From NCBI RefSeq assembly GCF_964340395.1, contig NC_135551.1:11575379-11639378 (forward strand): DNA of 64,000 nt. Direction: 5' to 3'. The notes beneath the pieces were generated by a model. It was not told the origin of the DNA and ran no database searches. It saw only the letters and a program-made list of their open reading frames with translations. Positions 46,248-58,344 of the stretch are shown here, in pieces. The position numbers were made by a program, and so were the translations under genes. Source of the stretch: Glandiceps talaboti. Taxonomy: Eukaryota > Hemichordata > Enteropneusta > Spengelidae. Position 1 is the stretch's first letter. Each line of letters starts with the position of its first letter.

Positions 46248-49200
46248 TATATCCACTGCAGCGTCATTAAGAACTTTGTATCCAACCACCCCACTCAAAC
46301 TCCAGGCTTTCTCCGCAGCTCTGCACGAACACCCGAACAAGACATTCGTTGCGTCAATACTGCATCTTATCTCACATGGTGCTAGTCTTGGATTTACTGG
46401 CCCACAACATCCCAGATACACTCGCAATGCCAAATCTGCTTTTTCAAATCCAGACACTATCACCAAAGCCATCAATAAGGAAATTACATTAGGCCACACA
46501 ATTGGCCCCTTCGTATCACCACCGTTAAAGAACTTCGTACTCAACTCACTTGGTCTGCGTCCCAAAAAAACAGGAGGTCATCGCATTATCATGGACTTAT
46601 CACAACCAACTTCAGACAGTGTCAACCATTACATAGACAAAGAACAATACTCCTTATCATATGTTCACATTGACGACGCCGTTGCCGTGATTCAAAAACA
46701 TGGCAGGGGAACCCTACTTGCCAAAATCGACATTAAACATGCCTTCCGCCTCTGTCCCGTTCAAAAAGAAGACTGGCACTTGCTTGGTTTCCAATGGAAG
46801 GGGTTTTACTTCTTCGACAGGGTACTTCCATTTGGCCTGCGATCCGCACCGTTCCTGTTCAACCAAATTGCAGACGCCATCCAGTGGATAATCTGCAACA
46901 GGGCAAAATCATCAGACCTGTTACATTACCTGGATGACTACCTAGCTGCAGGGGCGCCCAATACCAACAACTGCCACCACCTGTTGAACTCTATGATTAC
47001 AACATGTAATGACCTGGGCGTCCCTCTTGCCATTGAAAAGATTGAAGGCCCTACACCTGTCCTCACATTCCTGGGCATTGAGTTGGACACAACCACCATG
47101 ACACTGAGACTCCCTCTCGACAAGTATAACGAGCTCATGCAATCACTTCCCACCTGGTTCAAGCGTCACGTTTGCACAAAGCGAGAACTGTCATCTCTAA
47201 TCGGTACACCTAGCTTCGCATGCAAATGCATTCCAGCAGGGAGAATCTTCCTCCACCGAATGATTGACACCGGTACCACCGCCCCTGGACTACAGGACTC
47301 AATTCATCTCAACACGGAATTTCGTCTAGACGTACAATAGTGGATTGACTTTCTACCATCATGGAATGGATCCGCCTCATTCCTTAATGCCAACTGGATA
47401 CCATCTCCTGAGTTTGAGCTATTCACCGATGCATCCGGCACGTTAGGTTGTGGGGGGTATTACAAAGGTCAATGGTTCATGTTACCTTGGCCTAACCAAC
47501 TTCAGTTCTCAATTGAATGGAAAGAGATGTTCCCTATATTCATTTCATGTTCAATTTGGGGGCACCTTTGGCATGGGTGCCGTATTCTGTTTCACTGTGA
47601 TAATGATTCAGTTGTTAAGATCTGGAAGAAAGGCTCATCTCGCTGCCCTTACATCCAGTGTATGAACTTAAGGGAAAATGACTACTGGTCATAAGGACCG
47701 ACATGTAGCAAATGCTGCTGGTCCTTAAGGAAAACTGCTGGTCCATACTCAATGCAGTCCATGTTCACGACTTGTATCTACACCCCCCCCCCCCCCATTT
47801 ACAGATTAAATGATTTTGAACTTTAATATGATACAGCATATCTTTAGATATAAAAGTAAAAGAGGGTACAACGAGTGTTCACTATCAACTATTATTTCAT
47901 AAAATTTCCACTCACAGAGTCAAAAAATAACTTGGAAGTAAATTTTGGATTCCCAACCAAGTAATTTTTGAGATTTTCATTTGTAACTATGAACCCAGCT
48001 AGAGACTATGCATATTCATTCTCGCATAATCTGTTCCTATAGACTATAGTGGTCTGAGACTGAATGTATTCATTCCACCATAGAAATACAGATCCATAGA
48101 TTGTAGATAATATGGGTGAATGAATCAATAAATTTACATTATCTGCAATCTCTAAGTGATCATAGTCCTCTCCTTCCTCTCTGTACGATTCACTAAATTC
48201 TGAATTACATAATCCAAAGTCAGATTCATTGTTTGTGGCAACAGCTGATGTAGCTTTCCAACTCTTATCGAACGTAGACCCACACATTCACATCATAGCA
48301 GAAAGTTTTATCGCGTAACTATCCCTCTTGAAAACTGTGTATTTGCTTTATTTCAATTTCCATCCATACAGTGACACGGAGCGGTTTCGTCTTCCTTCGG
48401 TCTTTACATATGTAATGAAGCCGCCCCCCCCCCCCCATAAAGCCCTACCCGTATACCCTACCGTGGTGTATTGAGTATCGTCTCTGACTGTTTGTGTAAG
48501 AAATCTGACCATGATGAAGAGAACTATGGCTAAACATGTCTTACAGTGCGAGTTTTTTTGACGTGGGAACGTGATATGGTAACTGTACTATAATGTGTCA
48601 TCCACTATGTACCCGTGTTTGGCATGATGCAATAATTTTCCAGATACAACAATGGCAACAAAAATGCAACATTTCTAAGTCTACACGTTGATTACAACAT
48701 GACAGGACGTACATTATCATATGCATCAAATTGAAAGCAATCAGACTACGCATTTTTTTACTGTTTTTACAAAAAAAAACTATCGTACTGAAGATATTTT
48801 ACGAAGTGTACCTGCCTTCTTTATTAGTTAAAACGCCATTTTCGATCGTAGCAACAGACATGGGGAACTCCGGTGAATTGATCGGGAAACCCGCTAACAT
48901 TTACCGGCTATACCAGCCTTTAAAAAACAGTGTATGTTTCGTCTTTTTCTTCGGAAGCTCATTGCCGCCTTCTAAATATCGCCACATACTTTATAAATGC
49001 AACGTGGAACTGTCTCAAACACGTTAAAAGTTTCATACACTACTTCGAGCAGTAAACTTTACAACAATGATTAAATGATTACGATATCATGGCGGAAAAA
49101 GATGCATGCGCTGAATGCGTGAGTCTGAATGTCTAAGACGTTCTGATTAGACGCTGTATGCTACGTCATGTAGACATGATATCAACATTGGCAACAACAC

Positions 49201-49660
49201 GTAGCGAGCTAGCTCTGTGTCGCTTGACTTGAACGAGATGTCGAGAGTAAAATAGGTAACACAAGCTCAGATTCATGTAGGTGAAATTGGATATATCTTT
49301 GAATAAATGTTATTATTTACTCCAAATTTCAATCGGTCATAAGGACCGATACGTTGTTGTAATTCTGAAAAACTGTCGGTCCGAACGGAAATCTGTTGGT
49401 CTCGGGCCGAAGGACCGGCGTTAATTTCGCATGCTGCTTACATCATGTCACTCGTTCGTAGAATTTTCTTCATAGCCGCACAAGGCAACTTCCATCTTAC
49501 TGTTGCTCACATTCCTGGAACTGATAATTCCATTGCTGACTCTCTATCTCGCCAACAGGTACACCGTTTCAAAACATTGGCACCCGGGGCAGAACCAGTT
49601 CGGACGACAATTCCAAACCACCTGAATCCTGTGAACTTTATCTCAGACAAGGATCACTGA
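46230..49660 (+). pseudogene. Ngaro reverse transcriptase-RNase H, split by an insertion
   Basis: The frame is open from 46096 and RT homology starts near 46400. RT motifs: GGHRIIMDLSQP, LLAKIDIKHAFRLCPV (catalytic Asp), LPFGLRSAPFLFNQI and HYLDDYLAAG (YLDD active site), then FLGIEL. A TAG at 47338-47340 interrupts the frame just before RNase H. RNase H follows in the same frame with FTDASGTLGCGGYY, SIEWKEMFPI and HCDNDSVVKIW, is cut at 47655 by a hAT-like element, and resumes at 49445 as SLVRRIFFIAAQGNF and GTDNSIADSLSRQQ. A TGA at 49658 may be the natural end or a mutation, because the recombinase continues in the same frame. It copies element RNA into DNA. Confidence 0.9.
47656..49436. mobile_element. 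hAT-like non-autonomous insertion inside the RNase H region
   Basis: An 8-bp duplication, CTTACATC, lies at 47648-47655 and 49437-49444; removing one copy plus the insert restores the RNase H reading. The ends are imperfect inverted repeats starting CAGTGTATGAACTTAA and, from the right, CAGCATGCGAAATTAA. Both subterminal regions carry several GGTCCTTA/GGACCG words, which pair as short palindromes. hAT elements duplicate 8 bp and begin CAG. The 1,781-bp insert has C runs (about 47782 and 48423) and no transposase. A minus-strand ORF at 48006-48287 (93 codons) has no recognised domain. Confidence 0.85.
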
Positions 49661-50608
49661 CTGACTGTCCACGCAGCAGCTCGTAACAATAGCATTTCCA
49701 AATCAACGCGTCGAACATATCAAACAGGTCAGTCAATCTTTCACCAATTCTGTAGTGCTCACGGTCGTACAATGCTACCGCTGACCGCACCTACCGTGAT
49801 CCTGTTCGCTACGAGTTTGGCACAAAGAGGTCTCTCATACAAAACCATCAAGGTTTACATCTCCGCAATCTGCCACATGCACAAGGAGGCTGGGTTCGCT
49901 AATCACATCACTGAAAACGTATTGCTGCACCAAGCACTCCAGGGCATTAAACGTTCATCAGGCGAAGCACGTCGGACTTGACTCCCCATTACTATTAGCA
50001 TACTTCGACGGCTCAAGGGATCTCTACGAACACACCCAGATCTCCACCCCGTAGATAAACTCATGTTGTGGTCTGCTTTCACAATCGCCTTCTTCGGTTT
50101 CTTGCGTGTGAGTGAATTTACAGCTCCAAATCCACACAGCTTTGATGTACAGCAATCACTCCTCACGCGCGACATTACGATTGGTGCCGATCTGCACGTC
50201 CACCTAAAGGCGTCAAAGACAGACCCATTCCGACGTGGATGCACCATTATGATTGCCTCGACGTCATCATCAATTTGTGCTGTTCGAGCCTACACCAAGT
50301 ATCAACCGGCTTCCCCAACGCTCCCTGCGCATCCGGCGTTCAAGTTTCAAAGTGGCCTGCTCCTCACGCGGCACAACCTTACCATACACCTAAGACGGTT
50401 ACTGTTGCAGGCAGGTATCGAACAAGCCCACTTATATGCTACCCACAGCTTCAGAAGCGGTGCTGCCACAACGGCAGCAGAGGCCAACCTACCCGATTGG
50501 CTTATCAAAGCACTCGGGAGATGGAAAAGCGACGCTTATCAAGTCTACATTTCGACACCTAAATCGCTTATAAAAACAGTCCCGCGTATTCTCAGTGGAG
50601 CCCGATAA
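49661..50608 (+). pseudogene. Ngaro tyrosine recombinase
   Basis: The N-terminal core-binding part includes STRRTYQTGQSIFHQFCSAH and SYKTIKVYISAICHMHKEAG. After one in-frame TGA (49979-49981) the catalytic domain reads FFGFLRVSEFTAP (first catalytic Arg), LKASKTDPFRRG, THSFRSGAATTAAEA (His-x-x-Arg) and LGRWKSDAYQVYI (nucleophile Tyr near 50545-50553). All of the R, H-x-x-R and Y residues needed are present. Enzymes of this family integrate a circular DNA intermediate by site-specific-type recombination, which is why Ngaro elements make no target duplication. Intact but for the nonsense codon. Confidence 0.9.
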
Positions 50609-51456
50609 TCGTGGATTGCCAAGAGGAACTTCGCGAAGTCACACTTGCCTCGGACTTTAACGCGGAGGACATTTTGAATCTGAACACTCGACTCGCTCAT
50701 TGTCCGCGTGACTTTATGTTAGGACAGCTTTGTATGCATAGATCATATATTACCCACGTTCTGACTTGAATTAAGACTTTGAGACACATCCATCAGACTT
50801 TTAACCCAGTACATTTTACCTTTGGAACACATATTTGCTTGCTCTTAGGCGCATGATTCAGTCAGTACAATTTACGCTCATTCACTTAATATTTCACATA
50901 TACCACCTCAATGCTTGCTGCACAATGTAGGGACAAGATATTGCCTCCATTTGTATTCATTTGCAGTCCTACATCTGTTTCATGTCTAGTCCAGGTTTAC
51001 GGATTCAATTTCTGAATTTATCACTCTATGTACATTCTTGCGTGAAACGTAACAACGCGTGGACACTCCGATACATTTGACACCTAGCTGGACCTTTCAC
51101 AACCGCTTGTGTATTCAGGTTTATTGCATGAACATTCTCGATTGAACTCGTGCCCGGTAACAGTTTCTGTGATTGTTTACGATAGTGGCTTTGAACTTGT
51201 AGTTGGTAGTCATTTTCTTTTGCCAGTTACGCTATAGTGACTTCGTAGTAGTAGTGTGTTGCCATATTTGTGACCGTTACGTTTGGAAACTAGATATTTT
51301 GATTGACTGATTGCCGTTTTGCACATACCGCTGTACAACATTGACCTCGAACTTGTAGTGTAGATTATGTTGTAACCAGCTTGACGTTCGAGACTTCACA
51401 CTCGTGATCTGCATTCATAGTCTGTATTTGCTTTATGTCATGTGTTACTTTAATTT
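50609..51456 (+). other. Ngaro 3' non-coding region
   Basis: About 850 bases between the recombinase stop and B1. No further ORF, such as the hydrolase found in some Ngaro elements, is seen. Confidence 0.6.
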
Positions 51457-51729
51457 GGGGGTTGTCACTACAGTGCATGTGGGTTCCACAGTGGTACCAC
51501 GCTGCCCTATCATGTCAGGGTCATAAAGACCTTGACCCTCGGCGGATAGGCTGCCACGACGCCATGTGGGCTTCTGTACGTGACGGCCTCATTCAGGTAC
51601 CACGCATCCTCCTCCAGATGCTTCTCGATCGTGCGATTGGCATCTGGAGACAGGTTGTTACGACGCCTGTTTGAGGTTACACTCACCTCGTTTATCCCAA
51701 CCCTGTGTCGGTGTCACTTATTTCATTAA
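51457..51729 (+). repeat. B1 repeat of the Ngaro element
   Basis: 273 bp, starting GGGGGTTGTCACTACAGTGC, repeated as B2 at 51998-52270 with an offset of exactly 541. Confidence 0.9.
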
Positions 51730-51932
51730 TGACTGATTATGTATTTATACATAATCAGGGTTAATGAAGTAGTGACCTTTCTGCTCTTCCTCCACCATCC
51801 CTGTCAGCATTTCTCAAGAGGATTGCACAACACTAGAATTCCCAGACCTATGACCTTCTGTTGTCTATCACTTAATATCCTGCTACCTCATTCATTCTGT
51901 TCTGGCAGCTAGCACGAGCACATCACTTTGCT
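51729..51932 (+). repeat. A2 repeat of the Ngaro element
   Basis: Copy of A1 directly abutting B1. Followed by 65 unique bases with ATAATAAAG, a possible poly(A) signal at about 51987. Confidence 0.9.
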
Positions 51933-51997
51933 CCCACCCACCCTCTCCTTTGAGTTCATTCTGTCAATTTTACTACGGCTTGATTATAATAAAGAAA

Positions 51998-52270
51998 GGG
52001 GGTTGTCACTACAGTGCATGTGGGTTCCACAGTGGTACCACGCTGCCCTATCATGTCAGGGTCATAAAGACCTTGACCCTCGGCGGATAGGCCGCCACGA
52101 CGCCATGTGGGCTTCTGTACGTGATGGCCTCATTCAGGTACCACGCATCCTCCTCCAGTTTCTTCTCGATCGTGCGATTGGCATCTGGAGACAGGTTGTT
52201 ACGACGCCTGTTTGAGGTTACACTCACCTTGTTTATCCCAACCCTGTGTCAGTGTCACTTATTGCATTAA
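51998..52270 (+). repeat. B2 repeat of the Ngaro element
   Basis: Copy of B1 with about seven substitutions; marks the right end of the element. Confidence 0.9.
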
Positions 52271-52396
52271 CTGGTCTTTTATTGCTTTTTATTAAATCCT
52301 CACCTCAATTGGTGGACTTGCTTAACATATGTGATAAGATTGAGATCTCACCATTTCACCAAAATAAAACACTATTATGTATGATATCAATTTTAC

Positions 52397-52427
<31 letters not shown>

Positions 52428-53298
52428 GAAACTTAAAATTTGTGAGATGCTGGGCATGTACATATTAAGTAATTAAATTTTGGATGAATCAAATGAAGTT
52501 TAAATACTGCCAAATGTTTGAAATTAGAAATTTATAAATGAACAAACGTTTTTTGTCACACTGTGATGTTTACCGAATAGATGAGTAATAAGTGGACACC
52601 TCATATTGTTCAATTTCTGAAACTTACAATCGCATGATTGTCTATTGTATACAAGTGTTGAAATAAATATCCTTCCTTCATTGGGGCCAGCTACTTGTCA
52701 GAAAACTTTGCAAATATCTGCTATTACTATCAATTGTATTAGATACTAAATTCATGTCTAAGATCTAACATAACTTAAATAATAGATGCTATTAAAACAA
52801 GTAATGTTGGAAATTAAGCAGCTTTGGATATTGTGTTTGTGTTGTAATAGGTAGGTGACGTGTCTTCTAATTATGTTACTTCAAAGAAGGTCTTAGTTCT
52901 AACTTGTCTCCAATAAAAGCTACATGGTTAACTTTATTATTACCTGTACATGAAGAGTTGAACAAAACAAATACTAGATCTATATTTACTGGTTGTAATA
53001 ATCATAACTTTTATGTATTGGTTATATATTTTAGTAAAAATTGCCATTTACTTTAATATTCATGAATTAATTTTTTGGGGGTATATAAATTCCAAATACA
53101 ATTTCATTCAGCTTTAAAAACAATCAACATCTCCCTGGTAATTACTGATATCTCTCATCAGCCAAAAAGTGGCAAATATTTGTGAATAATATGTTATTCC
53201 ATGACAGTGTGTATTGCAGTCTGACATATGATCACATGACATTTACATTTGTGATGCAAACAAACTTCCAAATCTAAGTTTTAAAGACAATACATATT
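52271..53298. other. Non-coding stretch with (ACATAC)n microsatellite
   Basis: The only structure seen is the ACATAC/ACACAT tract at about 52394-52427. No gene. Confidence 0.6.
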
Positions 53299-53523
53299 AC
53301 GTTTTTAAGAAAGTACAACAGCGCCTTTATCTGCTTCGTAAGTTCAATAGTTGTAACATAAGTAATGATATGTTAGCATCAGTGTATCACTCACTAATCG
53401 AAAGCATACTGACATTTGATATTGTATCCTGGTATGGAAATCTCACAGTTAAAGACAGGACAAAGTTGACGAGAGTCGTCAGTCAAGCAGGAAGGATTAT
53501 TGGTTCAAAGCAGAAACAACCGT
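53299..53523 (+). pseudogene. LINE reverse transcriptase C-terminal fragment
   Basis: One open frame reads FKKVQQRLYLLRKFNS, LASVYHSLIESILTFD and VSWYGNLTVKDRTKLTRVVS, then AGRIIGSKQKQP. This is the highly characteristic region after the RT domain in many fish and invertebrate LINEs (KAQQRLYFLRKL ... SVLTF ... WYGN). It is truncated on both sides, with a different sequence from the relic at 14326-15530, so it is a second LINE family. Confidence 0.85.
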
Positions 53524-54240
53524 GAACTGTGAACTTTCATTACTAATAGTGTCAAATAAAATTCAGTTGAAAGTGAATGAAAAGCTGTGATTTTTTACAT
53601 GTGTAAATTTGAAGTTGTTTGGTTTGGTTTGTTTGAAAAAAAATCATAACAGAATGGCTGCCTAGCAGTCCTGTTGGATCATATCATGACACAAGTCAAG
53701 TTGACAAACACGTACATATATACATCATAGTACATTGTCTTTAAATAAAGCTTTTAAAGTTATTGGAAATTGTCCATGTGTGTCTGTGTTATGGTCTCAA
53801 ACATGGAAAATGATAACAAAATGTTCAAAGCTATTGTTATGCAGACATGCCTGAATAGATCTCATTCAAAGTTGGTATAAGGGCAATGTGAAATGTTTGC
53901 CCAGTGGCCATATTGGAACGTTTCGTACACAAGTTGATATGTATATCGCATGTGAAGATTATAGTACAATATATATCCTTGTGTCCAGTTTAAAGGGAGT
54001 CGGTTGAAACAGAATGGCTGCCTAGCGGTCATGTTGGATCATATCGTGACACAAGTTGACATACATACATACAACATAGCACATTAATGTCTTTGTGTAA
54101 AGTTTTGATGGAAATTGTTCATGTTCACTCATCAGTGGTTACATTGGATTGTATCTTCACACAAGTTGAAGTGCATATGAAGAATATGGTACAATATATA
54201 TCCCTGTATCAAGTGTGATAGAAATTGGTCCAGTCATGTC
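53524..54240. repeat. Diverged GGCCATATTG-unit repeat
   Basis: Four or so units with AGAATGGCTGCCTAGC, TTGGATCATATC and ACACAAGTTGA words at 53652, 53900, 54012 and 54140. Related to the repeats at 22085-22555 and 56320-56755. No coding. Confidence 0.55.
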
Positions 54241-54589
54241 AAAGTAAGGGAACCTTCAGAGTTTACAATTGGGGAGGGCCGGAGGAATTGGGGGAGGGGG
54301 GTCACATTTTACAAACCTGTCCTTCGGGGAGGGTCATATTTTGCATTACAATGTTTGGGAGAGGGTCACATTTTATAATCCGTAACGATTCAATTATTGT
54401 CAATTTGTTTTGTGTGTTTTGAGATGTAAAAGTGAGATGAGCACTCAACATTTATTTTTATGAGTACTTATCGTAAAAAAATTATTTAAATCCAACTTGG
54501 ACAGTTACCTGAGTAATAGACATGGGGTTTATCAAGCATAGATTGTTCTTACCCATTAATTCAAATTCAAATTCAAATTCAAAAATATC
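54241..54589. other. G-rich stretch and (AAATTC)n left flank of copy C
   Basis: GGGGAGGGTCATATTTTGCA-type units at 54265-54380, resembling the G-tract units of the TAA element at 25269. (TCAAAT)n lies at 54560-54580, just before copy C starts. Confidence 0.5.
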
Positions 54590-55871
54590 GCCAATGGCGT
54601 TGTAGCACAACTGTACAGTTTTTAAAAATGTTTATCCATGTGGTAGTCTATGCTAACAATAAGTGTTCATTTGGTGAATGACTATCCAGTTGCCTATCCA
54701 ACCATGTTGCTATCTTTACAATATATATGCTATCATTTGGCTGTTGCTATGGACGTGGTCTTGTTGCTAGGCATATTTACCTTCATTTTTTGAATGTCTA
54801 TTCAATTGTCTATTAATCCCATTGTTATTTTCGCAATATATGTGATCATTTGGCTGTTGCTATGGGCGTGGTCTTGTTGCTAGGCACACTTGCATACATT
54901 TTTTGAATGTTTATTCATTTGTCTTCTATTCCTGTTGTTATCTTTGCAATATATGTGATTATTTGACTGTTGCTATGGGCGTGGTTTTGTTGCTAGGCAT
55001 ATTTACATACATCTTTTTAAATGTTTATTTAATTGTCTATTAATCCCCTTTGTTACCTTTGCAATATATGTGATCATTTGGCTGTTGCTATGGGCGTGGT
55101 CTTGTTGCTAGGCACATTTGCATACATTTTTTGAATGTTTATTCATGTCTTTCTATTCCTGTTGTTATCTTTGCAATATACATGACCGTTTGGCTGTTGC
55201 TATGGGCGTGGTCATGGTTGCTACGGTATTTGCATACATTTTTTGAATGTTTACTCATTTGCCTACCATATGATGTTGTTATTTGACCAAAATATACTGC
55301 CATTTGGTTGTTGCCAAGGGCGTGGTCATGGTCGCTAGGGCCAATTTTGTCAAAATGTTTTGAAGAATAACACTCAGAAACATCTCACCAAGTTTCAGAC
55401 TCGGTCACCAAGTAATTTTTGAGATATAAGTTTTTGACCAAAAATGAACATTTTTACACCTAATTTGCATATCACTCATGGAATCATGGTATGCTTAATA
55501 TTTCTTTGTCCATACATCCCTAGATACATTCCCATTAAATTTCAGCCCAATCTGCTCATTGGTTTTGGAATGATAGATTTTCAACCAAAAGACACATTTT
55601 TAGCCCTAATTTGCATATCACTGATGGAATCATCCCGTCATGAACAAATCTTACTTTACACCCCCTTAAGAATGTTCCCACCAAATTTCGCACCAATCTG
55701 CTCAGTAGTTTCTGAGTTTAAGTTTTTTGACCAAAAATCACATTTTTTTACCCAAATCACACACATGTGATGCGATCATTTTGATTTGAACAATTTCCCA
55801 ACTAGACACCCAAGGTAATGGACCCACCAAATATCGTGGCAATCGGTTCAGCGGTTTTTGACTTTAAGTTG

Positions 55872-55907
<36 letters not shown>

Positions 55908-55977
55908 GACAGACAGACAGACAGACAGACGCCGGGCGATCCCTATAGCACTACTGAACCTCAGTTCAGTTGTGCTA
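54590..55977. mobile_element. 120-bp-repeat element, copy C
   Basis: Close copy of 20376-21752 with the same start, repeats, CA/GACA microsatellite (55876-55930) and end. B/C similarity begins exactly at this element's left end, and the left flanks are unrelated. Confidence 0.75.
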
Positions 55978-56079
55978 TAAATACAAAAATTAAAATACAT
56001 ATTGTAAGAAAATTGTTTTAATAAACAATGCATTTTGTTGAATGCACCCATCTCACCTTATCACTCACACTGTATGTGA

Positions 56080-56114
56080 ATGTTGTTGTTAAAATATGAT
56101 GGTGATGGTAGCAG

Positions 56115-56150
<36 letters not shown>

Positions 56151-56301
56151 AGTTTTGAATGTCATAGAGAACACAGACAGTGATACATGTACTGACTCAA
56201 GTAGTACCAGTGAGTCAGATTATAGTGACACTGATAATGGCAATACTGAAGGTGAACGTGATGATGATTGCAATCAGATATCAGAGAACTTTTACAAGTA
56301 A
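56080..56301 (+). CDS. Acidic Asp-rich ORF, 73 codons, copy C
   Basis: It matches the copy at 21854-22078 with a few replacements (VLNVIENTDSDTCTDSS) and keeps the Asp run and the same stop. Both copies being open gives slight support for coding, but the microsatellite makes this weak. Confidence 0.4.
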
Positions 56302-56319
56302 CCAGATCAGGCAGAAATT

Positions 56320-56755
56320 CATATCAAAATGGCCGTCTAATATAGTGGCCATATTGGAATGTATTACAAAATAAATTGACTTGCATATGTATGACATAGT
56401 GTGTTGTCGTTGTACCTAGTTTGATAGAAATTGGTCGAGTCATGTCCAAGTAATGGTTCTGGACATGTAAAAATTGTTTAAAAATGGCTGTCTGGTGGCC
56501 ATATTGAATCATATCCCGACATAAATTCACATGCATATGTATGTAATTCAACTTTGTCCTTATATCAACTTTGAACGAGATCTCTTCAGGCATGTCTGCA
56601 TAATGGCTTTGAACATGAAAAAGTCGTAACATAATGGCCATCTGGTGGCCATATTGGATCTTACCACAACATAAATTAAAGTGCATAATGTTATAGTGTG
56701 TTGTCTTTGTACCAAGTTTGAGAGAAATGGCTCTGGACACAAGCAAAGATGGAAA
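56320..56755. repeat. GGCCATATTG-unit repeat, copy C
   Basis: Close copy of 22085-22555. It lacks the terminal GGGTGGACCGACGG and the following basic stretch, which were lost by a deletion of about 55 bases relative to copy B. Confidence 0.6.
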
Positions 56756-57330
56756 ACTTGAAAAGCAGCAATGTACAATGCCAACCAGTGAGAACCAGTG
56801 TTTGATTGTGTACGAGGCTGCTAACTAAGATATATCGAAATAACTTGGTTCCGAGTTATGACAGATTCTAAACACAGTTGTCTGAGCAGTTTGAATGTCC
56901 CATTTGCAAGAAAGTAACTGACAGGAGCATCAAGTGCTGTGTGAGAGGGACCACACACATTTTGTAGTGATTATCTCTGATGGTTTGTCCAATCTCACAC
57001 TTGACCCGAGTCTGTCATGTACCCATTTCATTGTCATCCACAGTGAGTGTTCCACCAACTGGCATTTTCAAATGTTTTGTCATCATTAAGTGTATCATAT
57101 GATTATGCAATGTATGGTTGTAATTTGTACATGTATATGGCCCTGGAAGACCTGTCTCAACACATCCACAAATGTCCATATTTGATATATAGAGACCATG
57201 ATTATTGTCAAGTTGTCTCTAATAGTACAAATCTATTACAACCAAGTACTTCAACTTCAAATGAATGTGCTGTTCAGACCTTCCTCAAGAAAATAGATAA
57301 GTTCAAAGATACCAAGGAGTTTAAAGTGCA
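56756..57330 (+). pseudogene. RING/TRAF-like zinc-finger exon, copy C
   Basis: It has the same frames as copy B: EQFECPICKKVTDRSIKCCV at 56884, then the YGC and LSQHIHKCPY finger, then CQVVSNSTNLLQPSTSTSNE and TFLKKIDKFKDTKEF. The exon end and donor are deleted; at about 57323 the sequence jumps into what is intron in copy B. With the same internal stops as copy B, the damage predates the duplication. Confidence 0.5.
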
Positions 57331-58015
57331 CATGTGGAGACATGGGGTATTTAATTTGGATTTTGAATTCTTACGACAACTCAACTATGTCTTCCTACTA
57401 TGTCATTTCACATTGTTTTTCTTCAAGTTTATCATGGATTAAAAAATGCAAAATCAATACTATTTGTATATTCCATTTTAATTACTTGTTTTGTTGTAAT
57501 TTAATTGTTTTTAGTGATGAGAGAATTCACTAGACATACTTTAAAATGTAGAATACACTTCAAAACATCTCTAAGCTGCTTGTGTGTACTTTTTGTCAAA
57601 TTATAGTGAATTTCACTGAAATTATATCCCATACTAGTTGTCAAATTACTAAATTTAATCCCAGCTGCAATAAATCGACAGTATTGAAAACTGATAAATT
57701 ATCAATATAACAAGAATGTATGCTGATGAATTTATTAAACCATCTATTTATGTGTATTTATCATCATAACAATGGGTTTATGATAATTAACTCATAATAT
57801 GTCATGTCTTTCTTGGTTTGTGTGGCTGTCTTTGCCTATGCCTTTGTATATGTACATTACATGTCCATATGTGTACATCAATGTGTGAGTTTATGCATGT
57901 GTGATATTGAAACTAATCCAGTATTTAATCTACTTTTCCACTGTAGTAATAATTTGTTCATAGAGTAAAACTTTCATTTTATTGACAAATGTCTTTTGTT
58001 CCTCCATGCACTTAG
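57331..58015. other. Putative intron, copy C
   Basis: Shortened version of 23235-24165, ending in the CACTTAG acceptor at 58015. No coding. Confidence 0.45.
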
Positions 58016-58229
58016 GTGGCTACAGCAATGGAATTGCCCCACAGAAGGAGAGAATAATAACAAAGTGTGGAAACAACTTGAGGTTAGAGCTGCAGTCACA
58101 AAATCTACCATGTACATTCACTTTAAGGGGAACGGAAGGTGTCAGGTTAAATGAAGTTAGGCTTCCACCAATTCTTGCAGTGTTTAATCTAGTGGATGTA
58201 GTGCTGAGTAGACTGAATGAACTTGACAG
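58016..58229 (+). CDS. Internal exon of the repeated gene, copy C (open)
   Basis: Bounded by CTTAG and GACAG|GTACAA. It is open across its whole length: GGYSNGIAPQKERIITKCGN, NLRLELQSQNLPCTFTLRG, then EVRLPPILAVFNLVDVVLSR. Copy B has stops in the same exon, so copy C is closer to the original. No domain is recognised; the C-terminal half looks helical. Confidence 0.55.
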
Positions 58230-58344
58230 GTACAAACTACATAAATTTGTTCATTTTATTTCAGGGTATGGACTTATATTTATTTTTACTTGTATATGCA
58301 GCTTTTTCACATTTCACCATCAACAACATTTTATAGAATTGAAG

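Larger units (their letters stand above)
44857..52270 (+). mobile_element. Ngaro-type tyrosine-recombinase retrotransposon
   Basis: Layout is A1 (44857-45060), gag, RT-RNase H, tyrosine recombinase, B1 (51457-51729), A2 (51729-51932), B2 (51998-52270). This split-direct-repeat order with a recombinase instead of an integrase is the hallmark of Ngaro/PAT-type DIRS-order elements. A1/A2 differ at about one base and B1/B2 at about seven of 273, so the copy is fairly young. It is nevertheless dead, with a gag frameshift, nonsense codons at 47338, 49658 and 49979, and a 1,781-bp insertion. Its GC content is clearly above the surrounding DNA. No target duplication is expected or seen. Confidence 0.9.

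Noticed and set aside
46158-46565. 135-codon minus-strand ORF opposite the Ngaro gag/RT junction
   Set aside because: Antisense shadow of a clear RT reading on the plus strand.
48006-48287. 93-codon minus-strand ORF within the hAT-like insert as a captured gene
   Set aside because: No recognisable domain or splice signals; too little to claim coding.
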